DNA from: Desulfuromonas soudanensis
GTDB taxonomy: Bacteria > Desulfobacterota > Desulfuromonadia > Desulfuromonadales > WTL
DNA length: 64,000 bases
NCBI RefSeq assembly: GCF_001278055.1
Contig: NZ_CP010802.1
Coordinates: 186,001-250,000 of the forward strand
Direction of reading: 5' to 3'
Below the pieces are notes generated by a model. That model saw only the letters and a program-made list of their open reading frames with translations, had not been told where the DNA came from and searched no databases. Of the stretch, positions 19,334 through 29,497 are shown piece after piece. Positions within the stretch are counted from its first letter, which is position 1; the number at the start of each line of letters is the position of its first letter. Position numbers and translations under genes: made by a program.

Positions 19334-21031
19334 ATGACCACTGCAACGTCTCTTCCCTCTCATTTCATCAGCAACATCATCGCCGAGGATCTCAAGGCCG
19401 GCAAGAACGGCGGCCGGGTCGCCACCCGTTTCCCTCCGGAACCCAACGGCTATCTTCACATCGGTCACGCCAAGTCGATCTGCCTGAATTTCGGCCTCGC
19501 CGCCCAGTTCGGCGGGGTCTGCCACCTGCGCTTCGATGACACCAATCCGAGCAAGGAAGAGGACGAGTACGTCGAGGCGATCAAGGCCGACGTTCGCTGG
19601 CTCGGCTTCGACTGGGGGGAAAACCTCTACTACGCCTCTGATTATTTCGAGCAGCTCCACGATTTCGCCGTGAAGTTGATCCGCAAGGGGAAGGCCTACG
19701 TCTGCAGCCTGACCCCCGAACAGATCCGCGAATACCGCGGCACCCTGACCCGTCCGGGAACCGACAGCCCCTTCCGCGGGCGTACCGTGGACGAGAACCT
19801 CGAACTCTTCGCCGCCATGCGCGCCGGGGATTTCGCCGACGGCTCCCACGTTCTGCGGGCCAAGATCGATATGTCCTCCCCCAACATTAACCTGCGCGAC
19901 CCGATCATGTACCGGATCCTGCGGGCGCCCCACCACCGCACCGGGGAGAGCTGGTGCATCTACCCGATGTACGATTTCGCCCACGGCCAGTCCGACGGCA
20001 TCGAGCGCATCACCCATTCGATCTGCACCCTCGAATTCCAGGACCATCGTCCCCTCTACGACTGGTTCCTCGAGGAGCTCGACCTCTTCCATCCCCAGCA
20101 GATCGAGTTTGCCCGCCTCAATCTCAGCTACACGGTCATGAGCAAACGCAAGCTCCTCGAGCTGGTGACACAGAAGATCGTCAGCGGCTGGGACGACCCG
20201 CGGATGCCGACCCTCGTCGGGCTGCGCCGCCGCGGCTATACGCCGGCGGCGATCCGCACCTTCTGCGAACGGATCGGCGTCGGCAAGAGCGACAGCTGCA
20301 TCGACGTCGGGGTTCTGGAGGACTGCGTTCGCGAGGATCTCAACGAACATGCGCCCCGGGTCATGGGGGTGCTGCGGCCGCTGCGGGTGGTGATCGACAA
20401 CTATCCCGAAGGGGAGGTCGAGGAGTTCGAGGCCGCCAATCATCCCGCCGATCCCGCCATGGGAACCCGGATGGTCCCCTTCTCCCGGGTGCTGTACATC
20501 GAGCGCGACGATTTCATGGAAGAGCCGGCGAAGAAGTTTTTCCGTCTGGCTCCGGGGCGGGAGGTGCGGTTGCGCTACGCCTACTTCATCCGCTGCGAAT
20601 CGGTGGTCAGGGATGCCTCGAGCGGCGAGATCGTCGAGCTTCGCTGCAGCTATGATCCGCAGACCCGAGGGGGCAACGCCCAGGACGGTCGCAAGGTCAA
20701 GGGGACGATTCACTGGGTTTCCGCACCCCATGCCGTCACCGCCGAGGTCCGCCTCTACGATCGTCTCTTTCTTACCGCCAACCCCGGGGCCGACAAGGAC
20801 GGCAGCGACTATCGCAGCCACCTCAATCCCGCCTCCCTGGAGATTGTCGACACCTGCCTGGTCGAGCCGGGACTCTCCGCCGCCTTGCCGGAGGCCTCCT
20901 TCCAGTTCGAGCGCCTCGGGTATTTCTCCGTCGATGCGCTCGACTCCCGCCCCGGCGCCCCGGTCTTCAACCGCACCGTCACCCTGCGGGATTCCTGGGC
21001 GCGTCTCGATCCGCAGGGGGGCGCGGAATAG
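19334..21031 (+). CDS. glnS: Glutaminyl-tRNA synthetase
   Basis: 565 residues, the size of bacterial GlnRS. Class I signatures: [17 protein letters not shown] (HIGH motif, residues about 34-50), [14 protein letters not shown] and [11 protein letters not shown] (KMSKS equivalent). The C-terminal beta-barrel anticodon-binding domain is complete. It charges tRNA-Gln directly; many related bacteria instead use GatCAB amidation, so its presence between ispF and cysS is notable. A weak promoter-like TTGAGC...GATAAA (spacing 16) lies just upstream of the start. Confidence 0.96.
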   Translation: MTTATSLPSHFISNIIAEDLKAGKNGGRVATRFPPEPNGYLHIGHAKSICLNFGLAAQFGGVCHLRFDDTNPSKEEDEYVEAIKADVRWLGFDWGENLYYASDYFEQLHDFAVKLIRKGKAYVCSLTPEQIREYRGTLTRPGTDSPFRGRTVDENLELFAAMRAGDFADGSHVLRAKIDMSSPNINLRDPIMYRILRAPHHRTGESWCIYPMYDFAHGQSDGIERITHSICTLEFQDHRPLYDWFLEELDLFHPQQIEFARLNLSYTVMSKRKLLELVTQKIVSGWDDPRMPTLVGLRRRGYTPAAIRTFCERIGVGKSDSCIDVGVLEDCVREDLNEHAPRVMGVLRPLRVVIDNYPEGEVEEFEAANHPADPAMGTRMVPFSRVLYIERDDFMEEPAKKFFRLAPGREVRLRYAYFIRCESVVRDASSGEIVELRCSYDPQTRGGNAQDGRKVKGTIHWVSAPHAVTAEVRLYDRLFLTANPGADKDGSDYRSHLNPASLEIVDTCLVEPGLSAALPEASFQFERLGYFSVDALDSRPGAPVFNRTVTLRDSWARLDPQGGAE

Positions 21032-21050
21032 CCCGCATTGGTTTCCGTCG

Positions 21051-21084
21051 AAAGAGGGGGGGGGATATTTCCCCCCTTTTTTTT
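21051..21084 (+). terminator. Rho-independent terminator after glnS
   Basis: A G-run (nine G, 21056-21064) pairs with six C (21071-21076) across the loop ATATTT, and eight T follow at 21077-21084. It lies 20 bases after the glnS stop. Confidence 0.85.
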
Positions 21085-21140
21085 CGCCTCCTCTCCTTCG
21101 ACCGGCCCGACGGCCCCAGGGGGCAGGGAGGCCTTCCCCC

Positions 21141-21169
21141 TTTTCAATCGGGTTCCGCTGTGCTATTAA
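21141..21169 (+). promoter_or_regulatory. Promoter of cysS
   Basis: A -35-like TTTTCA at 21141-21146 and a -10 TATTAA at 21164-21169, spaced 17 bases, with an upstream TG making an extended -10. It follows the glnS terminator and precedes cysS by about 60 bases, so cysS is probably transcribed on its own. Confidence 0.6.
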
Positions 21170-21232
21170 AGGGGGCACCGTTTCGCTTCGAACCCGCACC
21201 GCAGACCACCGAATCAAGGAGAATCCGACGTC

Positions 21233-22714
21233 ATGAAGCTGCGTCTTTTCAATACGATGACCGGCCGCAAGGAAGAATTCAAGCCGCTGCAGCCCGGCAA
21301 GGTCGGCATGTACGTCTGCGGGGTGACGGTTTATGATTACTGCCACATCGGCCACGCCCGGGCCAATATCGTCTTCGACGTCATCTACCGCTATCTGCAG
21401 TACCTCGGCTATGACGTCAACTACGTGCGCAATTACACCGACGTCGACGACAAGATCATCCGGCGCGCCAACGAGCGGGGGATCGACAGTCGCGAACTCG
21501 CCGAGGAGTTCATCGCCGCCTTCGACGCCGACATGGCGGCCCTCGGCCTGGCGCTGCCGACCCATCAGCCGAAGGCGACGGAGCACATGGCACAGATCAT
21601 CGCCATCGTCGAAAAACTCATCGCCCGGGGACTGGCCTACGCCTCGGCCGGTGACGTCTATTTTGCCGTGGACAAATTTACCGGCTACCTCAAGCTCTCC
21701 CATCGCAACATGGACGAAATGCGCGCCGGGGCCCGCATCGCCCCGGGAGAGCAGAAGCGCAACCCCATGGATTTTGCCCTGTGGAAGGCTGCCAAGCCCG
21801 GCGAGCCCTCCTGGCCGTCCCCCTGGGGGCCGGGGCGTCCCGGCTGGCACATCGAGTGTTCGGCCATGAGCATGGAATATCTCGGCGAGTCCTTCGACAT
21901 TCACGGCGGCGGCAAGGATCTGGTCTTTCCCCATCACGAGAACGAGATCGCCCAGAGCGAGGGGGCCACGGGGAAACCGTTCGTCAAGTACTGGATGCAC
22001 AACGGGTTCGTCAACGTCAACCAGGAGAAGATGAGCAAGTCCCTCGGCAACTTCTTCACCATCCGCGACATCCTGCAGCAGTACGACCCGGAGGTGGTGC
22101 GCTTCTTCATCCTTTCAGCTCATTATCGCTCCCCCATCGATTTTTCCGACCAGAACCTCGAGGACGCCCAGGCCGGCCTGAGCCGGTTTTACGAGGCCCT
22201 GCGTCTGGCGGCGGAGACCCTGGCCAAACATGCACCACCCAAACAGGCCCCCTGCCCCGTCATTACCGATGAGGAGCGCGCCACCTACGACCTGGTGGAA
22301 AATGTCGACGAGCGTTTCGCCGAGGCGATGGATGACGACTTCAACACCGCCCTGGCCCTCGGCCATATGTTCGAGGTGGTGCGGGGGATGAACCGCATCG
22401 TCGCCGAGAAGCGCTTTGACGAATGCCCCCTCTCCCTGGTGGTGCTGCGGGACGCCGCCGGCAAGCTTCTCAAGCTCGGCGGGGTTCTCGGCCTCTTCAC
22501 CAGCGATCCCGTCCAATGGCTGGAGCGCGGGCAGGCGGCGGGGCTGCAGGAGGCAGGCCTCAGCGCCGAAGCCATCGAAGAGCTCATCGCCGAGCGCCAG
22601 CAGGCCCGCAAAAATCGCGACTTCGCCCGCGGCGACCAGATCCGAGACGACCTGGCCGCCAGGGGGATCGAGCTCCTCGACTCGAAAGAGGGGACGACCT
22701 GGAAGGTCAAATAG
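21233..22714 (+). CDS. cysS: Cysteinyl-tRNA synthetase
   Basis: 493 residues. The motif [21 protein letters not shown] (zinc ligand Cys plus HIGH) is near residue 29, the second zinc ligands lie in [10 protein letters not shown] and [14 protein letters not shown], and [10 protein letters not shown] is the KMSKS loop. An AAGGAG ribosome site precedes the ATG. It charges tRNA-Cys. It completes a carD-ispD-ispF-(glnS)-cysS series. Confidence 0.97.
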   Translation: MKLRLFNTMTGRKEEFKPLQPGKVGMYVCGVTVYDYCHIGHARANIVFDVIYRYLQYLGYDVNYVRNYTDVDDKIIRRANERGIDSRELAEEFIAAFDADMAALGLALPTHQPKATEHMAQIIAIVEKLIARGLAYASAGDVYFAVDKFTGYLKLSHRNMDEMRAGARIAPGEQKRNPMDFALWKAAKPGEPSWPSPWGPGRPGWHIECSAMSMEYLGESFDIHGGGKDLVFPHHENEIAQSEGATGKPFVKYWMHNGFVNVNQEKMSKSLGNFFTIRDILQQYDPEVVRFFILSAHYRSPIDFSDQNLEDAQAGLSRFYEALRLAAETLAKHAPPKQAPCPVITDEERATYDLVENVDERFAEAMDDDFNTALALGHMFEVVRGMNRIVAEKRFDECPLSLVVLRDAAGKLLKLGGVLGLFTSDPVQWLERGQAAGLQEAGLSAEAIEELIAERQQARKNRDFARGDQIRDDLAARGIELLDSKEGTTWKVK

Positions 22715-22775
22715 ACTTTCAATGCCGAGGCGCGGAGAGGGGCCGCTTTATCCCCCACCCCCCAGTAAATCATTC

Positions 22776-22812
22776 ACGAGCGCAGGCAGAGGCCTGCGCT
22801 CGTTTGCTTTTT
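22776..22812 (+). terminator. Rho-independent terminator after cysS
   Basis: A 12-bp perfect stem (ACGAGCGCAGGC / GCCTGCGCTCGT) with a four-base loop is followed by a T-rich stretch TTTGCTTTTT. It lies about 60 bases after the cysS stop. Confidence 0.9.
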
Positions 22813-22852
22813 GCTTTACAATGATTCCTTGAGTCCTTACAAAAAAACGATG

Positions 22853-22925
22853 ATCACAGAGACATAGAGACACAGAGAAACCAAGAATAATTTTATTTGC
22901 CCCTCACGGTGTCCTCTGTGGTGAA
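22853..22925. repeat. Short CACAGAG-type inverted repeat element
   Basis: Two direct copies of CACAGAG (22855-22861 and 22871-22877) face an inverted copy CTCTGTG (22914-22920), giving imperfect ends TCACAGAGACA and TGTCCTCTGTGGTGA around an A/T-rich centre. This looks like a small degenerate dispersed palindromic element of the kind found between genes in Geobacter relatives; that comparison is from memory. It sits between the cysS terminator and uvrB. Confidence 0.5.
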
Positions 22926-22961
22926 AAAAGGCTTTTTAAGCGTTGAAGGAATTTTGACCCC

Positions 22962-24962
22962 ATGCCCCGCTTCGAACTCAAGTCCGATTACCAGCCGCGA
23001 GGCGATCAGCCCCAGGCCATCGCCGAGCTCGTCGCCGGAATTGAGCGCGGCGACCCCCATCAGGTCCTCCTCGGCGTCACCGGCTCGGGAAAGACCTTCA
23101 CCATGGCCAACGTCATCGCCGCCGTGCAGCGGCCGACCCTGGTCCTGGCGCACAACAAGACCCTCGCCGCCCAGCTCTACGGCGAGTTCAAGGAGCTCTT
23201 TCCCGACAACGCCGTCGAGTATTTCGTCTCCTACTACGATTATTATCAGCCCGAAGCCTACGTCCCCGTCACCGACACCTTCATCGAGAAGGATTCGGCG
23301 ATCAACGAGGAGATCGACAAGCTGCGCCACAGCGCCACCCGCTCCCTCCTCTCCCGGCGCGACGTGCTCATCGTCGCCAGCGTCTCCTGCATCTACGGCC
23401 TCGGCTCTCCCGAGGCCTATTTCGGCATGCTGGTGCGCCTCGAGACCGGGATGGAGCTTGACCGCAACGCCCTTCTGCAGCAGCTGGTGGACATCCAGTA
23501 CGAGCGCAACGACATCGATTTTCACCGCGGCACCTTCCGGGTGCGGGGGGATACGGTGGAGATCTTCCCCGCCTACGAGGACAACCGGGCGCTGCGCATC
23601 GAGTTCTTCGGCGACGAGATCGAAGGGATCGCCGAAATCGACCCGCTGCGCGGCGCAGTCATGGGGCGCATGGAGGCCACCATCATCTTCCCCGCCCGTC
23701 ACTACGTCGCCACCCGGCCGACCCTCGAACGGGGGATCCGGGCGATTCAGGACGAGCTGTTGGAGCGCATTCAGTACTTCCGCAGCAGGAACATGCTCGT
23801 CGAGGCGCAGCGCATCGAGCAGCGCACCCTCTTCGATATCGAGATGATGGAGGAGATGGGGTACTGCCAGGGGATCGAGAACTACTCCCGCTTCCTCGAC
23901 GGCCGCAAACCCGGGGAGCCGCCGGCGACCCTCTTTGACTACTTCCCCGACGACGCCCTGATGTTCATCGACGAGAGCCACGTCTCCGTCTCCCAGATCG
24001 GCGCCATGTACCGCGGCGACCGCTCCCGCAAGGAGACCCTGGTCAACTACGGCTTCCGTCTCCCCGGCGCCCTCGATAACCGCCCGCTGACCTTTGAGGA
24101 GTATGAGGCCAAGGGGGTGCAGACCATTTTCGTCTCGGCCACTCCTGCCGACTACGAACTGGCCAAGGCGCAGGGGGTGGTGGTCGAGCAGATCATCCGC
24201 CCCACGGGTCTCGTCGACCCGCCGATCGAGGTGCGTCCCGCCAAAAACCAGGTCGACGACCTCCTCCACGAACTGCGCGAGACGCTCCGCCAGGGGTACC
24301 GCGTCCTGGTCACCACCCTCACCAAGCGCATGGCCGAGGATCTCACCGGTTATTTCGAGGAGTTGGGGGTCCGGGTGCGCTACCTTCATTCGGATATCCA
24401 CACCGTCGAGCGGATGGAGATCATTCGCGACCTGCGCCGCGGGGTCTTCGACGTGCTGGTGGGGATCAACCTGCTGCGCGAAGGCCTCGACCTCCCCGAG
24501 GTCGCCCTGGTGGCGATTCTCGACGCCGACAAGGAAGGTTTTTTGCGCAGCGCCCGCTCCCTGATCCAGATCTGCGGCCGCGCGGCGCGCAACGTCGACG
24601 GCCGGGTGATCATGTACGCCGACCGGGTGACCCGCTCCATGCAGACCTGCATCGACGAGACCGGCCGTAGACGGCAGACCCAGCTCGCCTACAACGAAGA
24701 GCACGGCATCACCCCCGAGTCGGTGAAGAAGAGTCTGCGCACGATCCTCGAGGATATCGCCGAGAAGGATTATCTCGAGGTGCCGCTGGTGGCCGAGAGG
24801 GAAGAGGACTATCTCTCCCCGGCGGAGATGAAGAAGGAGATGGCGCGGCTGAAGGGGGAGATGCTCGCCGCCGCCGCCGATCTGGAGTTCGAGAAGGCGG
24901 CTGAGTTGCGGGACCGCTTGCTGGCGTTGGAGAGGAGGGAGTTGGGGCTGGCGGGAAAATAA
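22962..24962 (+). CDS. uvrB: UvrABC excision nuclease subunit B
   Basis: 666 residues. Walker [10 protein letters not shown] (residues about 35-43), the beta-hairpin [12 protein letters not shown], the DEAD-like box LMFIDESHV, helicase motifs through [14 protein letters not shown] and QTCGRAAR-like [12 protein letters not shown], and a C-terminal UVR motif ([18 protein letters not shown]). It is the damage-verifying helicase-like subunit of nucleotide excision repair. The start ATG matches the conserved [20 protein letters not shown] opening. Confidence 0.98.
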   Translation: MPRFELKSDYQPRGDQPQAIAELVAGIERGDPHQVLLGVTGSGKTFTMANVIAAVQRPTLVLAHNKTLAAQLYGEFKELFPDNAVEYFVSYYDYYQPEAYVPVTDTFIEKDSAINEEIDKLRHSATRSLLSRRDVLIVASVSCIYGLGSPEAYFGMLVRLETGMELDRNALLQQLVDIQYERNDIDFHRGTFRVRGDTVEIFPAYEDNRALRIEFFGDEIEGIAEIDPLRGAVMGRMEATIIFPARHYVATRPTLERGIRAIQDELLERIQYFRSRNMLVEAQRIEQRTLFDIEMMEEMGYCQGIENYSRFLDGRKPGEPPATLFDYFPDDALMFIDESHVSVSQIGAMYRGDRSRKETLVNYGFRLPGALDNRPLTFEEYEAKGVQTIFVSATPADYELAKAQGVVVEQIIRPTGLVDPPIEVRPAKNQVDDLLHELRETLRQGYRVLVTTLTKRMAEDLTGYFEELGVRVRYLHSDIHTVERMEIIRDLRRGVFDVLVGINLLREGLDLPEVALVAILDADKEGFLRSARSLIQICGRAARNVDGRVIMYADRVTRSMQTCIDETGRRRQTQLAYNEEHGITPESVKKSLRTILEDIAEKDYLEVPLVAEREEDYLSPAEMKKEMARLKGEMLAAAADLEFEKAAELRDRLLALERRELGLAGK

Positions 24963-25002
24963 AAACAGGCGGGGCCGAAACGGCCCCGCCTGTTTTTATT
25001 TT
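24961..25002. terminator. Terminator after uvrB
   Basis: A 17-bp perfect stem from AAAAACAGGC to GCCTGTTTTT with an AAA loop overlaps the end of the uvrB stop codon and is followed by ATTTT. The A-rich and T-rich arms make it work in both directions. Confidence 0.92.
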
Positions 25003-25303
25003 GGCTTAACCGGGAAAATCAGGGAAAGACGGGCGTCAGGGTGAATCCGCGGGGATGGCCGTTGATGCTGTAGGATATCCCGGTGACGATTCCGGTGGTT
25101 CAATACCCGGAATCGGCTGAGAAAAGAGTCTAAAAGAGCGGTGCCGGGAAATGAGGAGGAGGAAAGTCAGGAACGCTCCGCGCCTTGACGGTTGGTGCGT
25201 CATTTTTGCGCCGAATCCGACAGGGTCAGTTAGCGGTGTGCAGCGTCTCAAATAACTGTTATTCTTGAACGGTAGGTAACAAATTTTTCCGGAGGTGCCA
25301 TCT
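25003..25303. other. Intergenic region before the acyl-CoA dehydrogenase gene
   Basis: About 300 bases with no open frame I can support. Its right end holds the palindrome AATAACTGTTATT (25251-25263), which overlaps a promoter element, and the CGGAGG ribosome site for the next gene. The left part shows no clear structure. Confidence 0.5.
25257..25265 (+). promoter_or_regulatory. Extended -10 promoter of the acyl-CoA dehydrogenase operon
   Basis: TGT followed by TATTCT is an extended -10 element; no good -35 is present, as is usual for this class. It predicts a leader of about 30 bases before the ATG at 25304. It overlaps the perfect palindrome AATAACTGTTATT at 25251-25263, a possible operator. 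Confidence 0.5.
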
Positions 25304-27139
25304 ATGAGCGCACAGCAGGCCGAAGAGAAGCGGTCCCTGGAGGTCGCCGAATCGGCGCGGGAGACCGAGTGGCAGAAACCGAGTTTCGTCAAGGGGCTGT
25401 ACATGGGGAACCTGATGACGGAACTGGTCTTTCCCTTTCCGGAGCAGCGCGCCGAGGACCGGGCAGAGGGCGATCGACTGCTGGCCCGGGTGCGCCAGTT
25501 CCTCGTCGATAAGGTCGACGCCGACAAGATCGACGAGACGAAGAACATACCCCGATCGGTCATCGAGGGGCTCGCCGAGCTCGGCCTTTTCGGAATCAAG
25601 ATCGCCAAGGAGTACGGCGGTCTCGGCATGTCCCAGGTCAACTACAACCGGATCATCGAGCTCATCGCCAGCCACTGCGCCAATACCGCCGTCCTCCTTT
25701 CGGCCCATCAGAGCATCGGCGTCCCCCAGCCGCTGAAGATGTTCGGCACCAGGGAGCAGAAGGAGGCCTACCTGCCGCGCCTGGCCAAGGGGGAGATCAG
25801 CGCTTTTGCCCTCACCGAGCCGGACGTCGGCTCCGATCCCTCGAGTATCGCGACGACCGCCACCCTCACCGAGGACGGCGAGGCCTATCTGATCAACGGC
25901 AAAAAGCTCTGGATCAGCAACGGCCCCATTGCCGGCCTGCTCATCGTCATGACGCGCACCAACGATCCCAAGGAGGCGAAGCCGGAGATCACCGCCTTCA
26001 TCGTCGAAGGGAACTCCGAGGGGCTCTCCACCGAGCACCGCTGCGACTTCATGGGGCTCAAGGGGATCAACAACGGGCTCCTCAACTTTAACAACGTCCG
26101 GGTGCCGAAGGAGAATATCGTCCTCGGCCTCGGCCGCGGCCTCGCCCTGGCGCTGCGCACCCTCAACACCGGGCGCCTGACCCTTCCGGCCGCCGGCGGC
26201 GGGGCGATGAAGCAGGCGCTGGCCATGGCCACCAAATGGGCCAGGGAGCGCCGCCAGTGGGGGGCTCCGGTGGGTCACCATGAGGCGGTGGCCGCCAAAC
26301 TCGCCTCCATCGCCGCAGATATCTACGCGGTGGAGAGTCTCACCTGGCTGACTTCGGAGATGGCCGATCGCGACGTGCAGGACATCCGTCTCGAGGCGGC
26401 GATGGCCAAACTCTTCTGCAGCGAGGCGTTGTGGCGCAGCGCCGATGCGGCCCTGCAGGTGCGCGGAGGGCGCGGCTACGAAACGGCCCAGTCGCTGGCG
26501 GGACGCGGCGAACTGCCGATGCCGATGGAACGCCTGCTCCGCGACGCCCGGATCAACCTGATCATCGAGGGGACGAGCGAGATCATGCGCCTCTTCATCG
26601 CCCGCGAGGCCCTCGACCCCCATCTGCGCATCGCCGGCGCGTCGGCGACCTCGGAAAAGATGGATTTTGCCGGGGCAGCCAAGTTCTACGCCAAGTGGTA
26701 TCCGATGCTCTGGCTGCCGCGCCTGTCGACCCCCGGCGGGGTTGCCGTCTCCGGCAAACTGACCAGGCACCTGCGTTTCGTCGAGCGCGCCACCCGACGC
26801 CTGGCTCGGGATCTCTTCCACATGATGGTGCTCCACCGTCAGGGGCTGCAGAAGAAACAGATGGTGCTCGGCCGCCTGGTCGACACGGGGACCGAACTCT
26901 TCACCATGAGTGCGGTGATTTCCCGGGCCGCTTCCCCCCGGGCCGAGCGCGGTGCCGAGCGGCTGGCCGATCTCTTCTGCCGCCAGGCGAGGCGGCGGAT
27001 CGCCGACCAGCACCGGGCCGTGTACTGCAACGACGATACGCTCACTTACCGTGTCGCCCGCGAAGTACTCGACGGTGCCTATCCTCTGCTGGAAGACAAC
27101 ATCCTCAGCACCTGGAAGGGTGAATCCGGGACCCGATGA
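25304..27139 (+). CDS. Acyl-CoA dehydrogenase, long (about 600-residue) type
   Basis: 611 residues with the flavoprotein fold: N-terminal helical domain (about 60-170), the middle beta domain with ALTEPDVGSDPSSIATTAT and the C-terminal helical domain with GGGAMKQALAMATKW and RGGRGYETAQSL, followed by an extra C-terminal region of about 150 residues, as in the very-long-chain type. The substrate cannot be read from the sequence. The ATG at 25304 has CGGAGG eight bases upstream; the in-frame GTG at 25295 lies inside that ribosome site. Its stop overlaps the start of the next gene, suggesting shared expression with a FAD disulfide oxidoreductase. Confidence 0.88.
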   Translation: MSAQQAEEKRSLEVAESARETEWQKPSFVKGLYMGNLMTELVFPFPEQRAEDRAEGDRLLARVRQFLVDKVDADKIDETKNIPRSVIEGLAELGLFGIKIAKEYGGLGMSQVNYNRIIELIASHCANTAVLLSAHQSIGVPQPLKMFGTREQKEAYLPRLAKGEISAFALTEPDVGSDPSSIATTATLTEDGEAYLINGKKLWISNGPIAGLLIVMTRTNDPKEAKPEITAFIVEGNSEGLSTEHRCDFMGLKGINNGLLNFNNVRVPKENIVLGLGRGLALALRTLNTGRLTLPAAGGGAMKQALAMATKWARERRQWGAPVGHHEAVAAKLASIAADIYAVESLTWLTSEMADRDVQDIRLEAAMAKLFCSEALWRSADAALQVRGGRGYETAQSLAGRGELPMPMERLLRDARINLIIEGTSEIMRLFIAREALDPHLRIAGASATSEKMDFAGAAKFYAKWYPMLWLPRLSTPGGVAVSGKLTRHLRFVERATRRLARDLFHMMVLHRQGLQKKQMVLGRLVDTGTELFTMSAVISRAASPRAERGAERLADLFCRQARRRIADQHRAVYCNDDTLTYRVAREVLDGAYPLLEDNILSTWKGESGTR

Positions 27140-28533
27140 GCGCTCTCCATGATCTGGTGATCCTCGGTTCGGGAACCACCGCCTTTGCCGGGGCCCTCCG
27201 GGCCGCCGAAGAGGGCGCCCGGGTGCTGATGGTGGAGCAGAGCCGGCTGGGAGGGACCTGCGTCAACTGGGGGTGCATCCCGAGCAAGACCCTCATCGAC
27301 AAGGCCCGGGGGTATTACGAGGCCCGGCGCGGGGAGCGGTTCGGCATGAATCTGACGGCAGGGCCGCCGGACTGCCAGCGCCTGATGGCCGCCAAGACCG
27401 AGGCGGTGGAAACCGTGCGGTACGACCGTTACCAGAAGGTTCTCGAGGCCCACCCCGGCATCGAGGTTCTTCGCGGCCACGGGCGCTTTCTCTCTCCCCG
27501 GGAGCTCCAGGTAGGAGCCGAGGTCCTGGTTTCCGAGCGTTTTCTTATCGCCTGTGGCGGAGTCCCCCGCCTGCTCCACCTCCCCGGCGCTGCCGACATC
27601 GACTATCTCACCAGCTACTCCGCTCTGCATCTCCCCTGCATTCCCCGCTCCCTGGTCATCATCGGCGGCGGGGTCATCGCTCTGGAAATGGGGCAGATGT
27701 TCTGCCGCTTCGGCGCCGCGGTGACGATTGTCGAGCGAGGGGAGCGTCCCCTGAAGGATTTCGACCGCCGTCTCACCGATCCCTTCGAGGCCATGGCCGC
27801 CGAAGAGGGAATAGAGATGGTTTTCGGCGTCGAGGCGCAACGATTCTATCGCCGGGGGAACGAGTCGTGCCTCCAGGCCCTGGTCGGCGGGGTGGAGCGG
27901 GAATTTCACGCCGAGCGCATCATGTTCGCCGTCGGAACCGCTCCGGCCACGGAGGATATCGGTCTGGCGGAAGCTGGCGTCGAAGTCGATCATGCCGGGT
28001 TTATCCGTGTCGACGAAGAAATGCGCACCAGCGCAGCCGGAATCTGGGCGGCAGGGGATGTCACCGGACCGCCGCTGATCGCTCCGGCCGGCGCCCGGGA
28101 AGCGGAGGTGGCTGTGGACAACCTCCTCAATCCACAAGCGCACCGCCGCATCGATCATCGCTGTACCCCGATGGCGGTCTTCACCGACCCCGAGTTCGCC
28201 TCCGTCGGCATCGATGCCCAGCAGGCGACCCACGAGGGGAAGGAAGTCGTTGAGACCTTTCTCGACCTTCACAAGGTCGCCAAGGCGCATGTCATCGGCG
28301 AGTGCCGGGGAGGGATTCTCCTCTGCGCAGAAAAGGGGTCGGGGCGGGTTTTGGGGGTGCAGATGCTCGCTTCGCGGGCGGCCGATGTGATCCACGAGGC
28401 CGCCCTGGCGGTCCGTTTCGGCCTGACCGTCGAGGATCTGGCGGAAACCATACACGTCTATCCGACCATCAGCGACGGACTGCGTCTGGTGGCGCTGGAA
28501 AACCTGCGTCAGCAGGGTCGTCGCCAACCCTAG
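27136..28533 (+). CDS. FAD-dependent pyridine nucleotide-disulfide oxidoreductase (mercuric reductase / dihydrolipoyl dehydrogenase-like)
   Basis: 465 residues. FAD motif LGSGTTAFAGALRAAEEGA at the N-terminus, redox-active disulfide GGTCVNWGCIPSKTLI (about 37-52), a second dinucleotide motif VIIGGGVIALEMGQMF and the FAD-binding GIWAAGDVTG near residue 300. The C-terminal dimerisation domain has IHVYPTISDGLRL, where the typical His-x4-Glu/Pro active-site region is partly conserved. No metal-binding N-terminal domain or C-terminal Cys-Cys of MerA is present. Translationally coupled to the acyl-CoA dehydrogenase; its electron partner is unknown. Confidence 0.85.
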   Translation: MSALHDLVILGSGTTAFAGALRAAEEGARVLMVEQSRLGGTCVNWGCIPSKTLIDKARGYYEARRGERFGMNLTAGPPDCQRLMAAKTEAVETVRYDRYQKVLEAHPGIEVLRGHGRFLSPRELQVGAEVLVSERFLIACGGVPRLLHLPGAADIDYLTSYSALHLPCIPRSLVIIGGGVIALEMGQMFCRFGAAVTIVERGERPLKDFDRRLTDPFEAMAAEEGIEMVFGVEAQRFYRRGNESCLQALVGGVEREFHAERIMFAVGTAPATEDIGLAEAGVEVDHAGFIRVDEEMRTSAAGIWAAGDVTGPPLIAPAGAREAEVAVDNLLNPQAHRRIDHRCTPMAVFTDPEFASVGIDAQQATHEGKEVVETFLDLHKVAKAHVIGECRGGILLCAEKGSGRVLGVQMLASRAADVIHEAALAVRFGLTVEDLAETIHVYPTISDGLRLVALENLRQQGRRQP

Positions 28534-28545
28534 GAGAGGAATAAC

Positions 28546-29409
28546 ATGGCCAAATACGGTTTTCTCGGTCTCGGCATCATGGGAAGCGCTATGGCGGCCA
28601 ACCTGGTCAAGGGGGGGTTGGAGGTCGTCGTCTGGAACCGCACCCCGGACAAGTGCCTCCCCCTGGTGCAGCTCGGCGCCGTCGCTGCCTCCACTCCGCG
28701 GGCGGTGGTCGAGGAGTGCGCCCTGACCTTTGCCATGCTCGCCGACCCGGCGGCTGCCTCCGCCGTCTGTTTCGGACCGGAGGGGGCTCTCGAGGGGATT
28801 GCCTCGGGGCGGGATTACGTCGACATGTCGACGGTCGATGCCGGCACCGCGCAGCGCATCGCCGGTGCCGTCGCCGCCCGGGGGGGGCGCTATCTCGAAG
28901 CGCCCGTTTCCGGGACGAGAAAGCCGGCCGAGGACGGGACCCTGATCATCCTCGCCGGCGGTGACCGCTCGCTTTTCGACGATGCCTGCGGCCCCCTGGA
29001 GATGATGGGGAGCAAGATCCTCTATCTCGGCGAGGCCGGCACCGGTGCGCGCATGAAGCTGGTGATCAACATGATCATGGGGGGGATGATGACCGCCTTC
29101 TGCGAAGGGCTTGCCCTCGGCGAGAAGGGGGGACTGCGGCCCGAAGATATCCTTGAGGTCCTCGGCGCCGGCGCCCTGGCCAACCCGATGTTCAAGGGGA
29201 AGGGGGAGCTGATCCGCCGCGGCGAATACCCCACGGCCTTCCCCCTCAAGCACATGCAAAAAGACCTGCGCCTGGCCCTGGCTCTCGGTGACGAGCTGGC
29301 CCAGCCCCTCCACTGTGCCGCGGCGGCCAACGAGGCCTTCAAGAGGGCCCGCGCCCGGGGATGGAGTGAGGCGGACTTCTCGGCTCTCTTCGAGGTTATC
29401 CGGGGGTGA
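28546..29409 (+). CDS. Beta-hydroxyacid dehydrogenase family oxidoreductase (glyoxylate / succinic semialdehyde reductase type)
   Basis: 287 residues. N-terminal Rossmann motif YGFLGLGIMGSAMAANL and VVWNRTPDKC (choice of NADPH-type arginine), substrate motif EAPVSGTRKPAEDGTL and the catalytic-lysine segment GARMKLVINMIMGGMM. It resembles closely the Geobacter beta-hydroxyacid dehydrogenase that reduces succinic semialdehyde and glyoxylate. Twelve bases after the previous gene with a GAGAGGA ribosome site, so same operon. Confidence 0.88.
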   Translation: MAKYGFLGLGIMGSAMAANLVKGGLEVVVWNRTPDKCLPLVQLGAVAASTPRAVVEECALTFAMLADPAAASAVCFGPEGALEGIASGRDYVDMSTVDAGTAQRIAGAVAARGGRYLEAPVSGTRKPAEDGTLIILAGGDRSLFDDACGPLEMMGSKILYLGEAGTGARMKLVINMIMGGMMTAFCEGLALGEKGGLRPEDILEVLGAGALANPMFKGKGELIRRGEYPTAFPLKHMQKDLRLALALGDELAQPLHCAAAANEAFKRARARGWSEADFSALFEVIRG

Positions 29410-29430
29410 CGGACATGGGGATTTCCCCGG

Positions 29431-29459
29431 TTGAATTCCCCTTTCCCCTCGGGTAATAT
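29431..29459 (+). promoter_or_regulatory. Promoter of the ubiD-like gene
   Basis: A -35 TTGAAT at 29431-29436 and a -10 TAATAT at 29454-29459 with a 17-base spacer. Transcription would begin about 30 bases before the ATG at 29498, so the UbiD-like gene can be expressed apart from the upstream operon. Confidence 0.75.
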
Positions 29460-29497
29460 CCTGGACGGCCATATCAGAGGGGGAGAAGGGATTTTTC

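Noticed and set aside
18689-22000. A very long minus-strand open frame opposite ispF, glnS and cysS
   Set aside because: It lies antisense to three clearly recognised genes, has no family resemblance and a composition rich in Gly, Asp and Arg, as expected from the mirrored codon bias of GC-rich genes.
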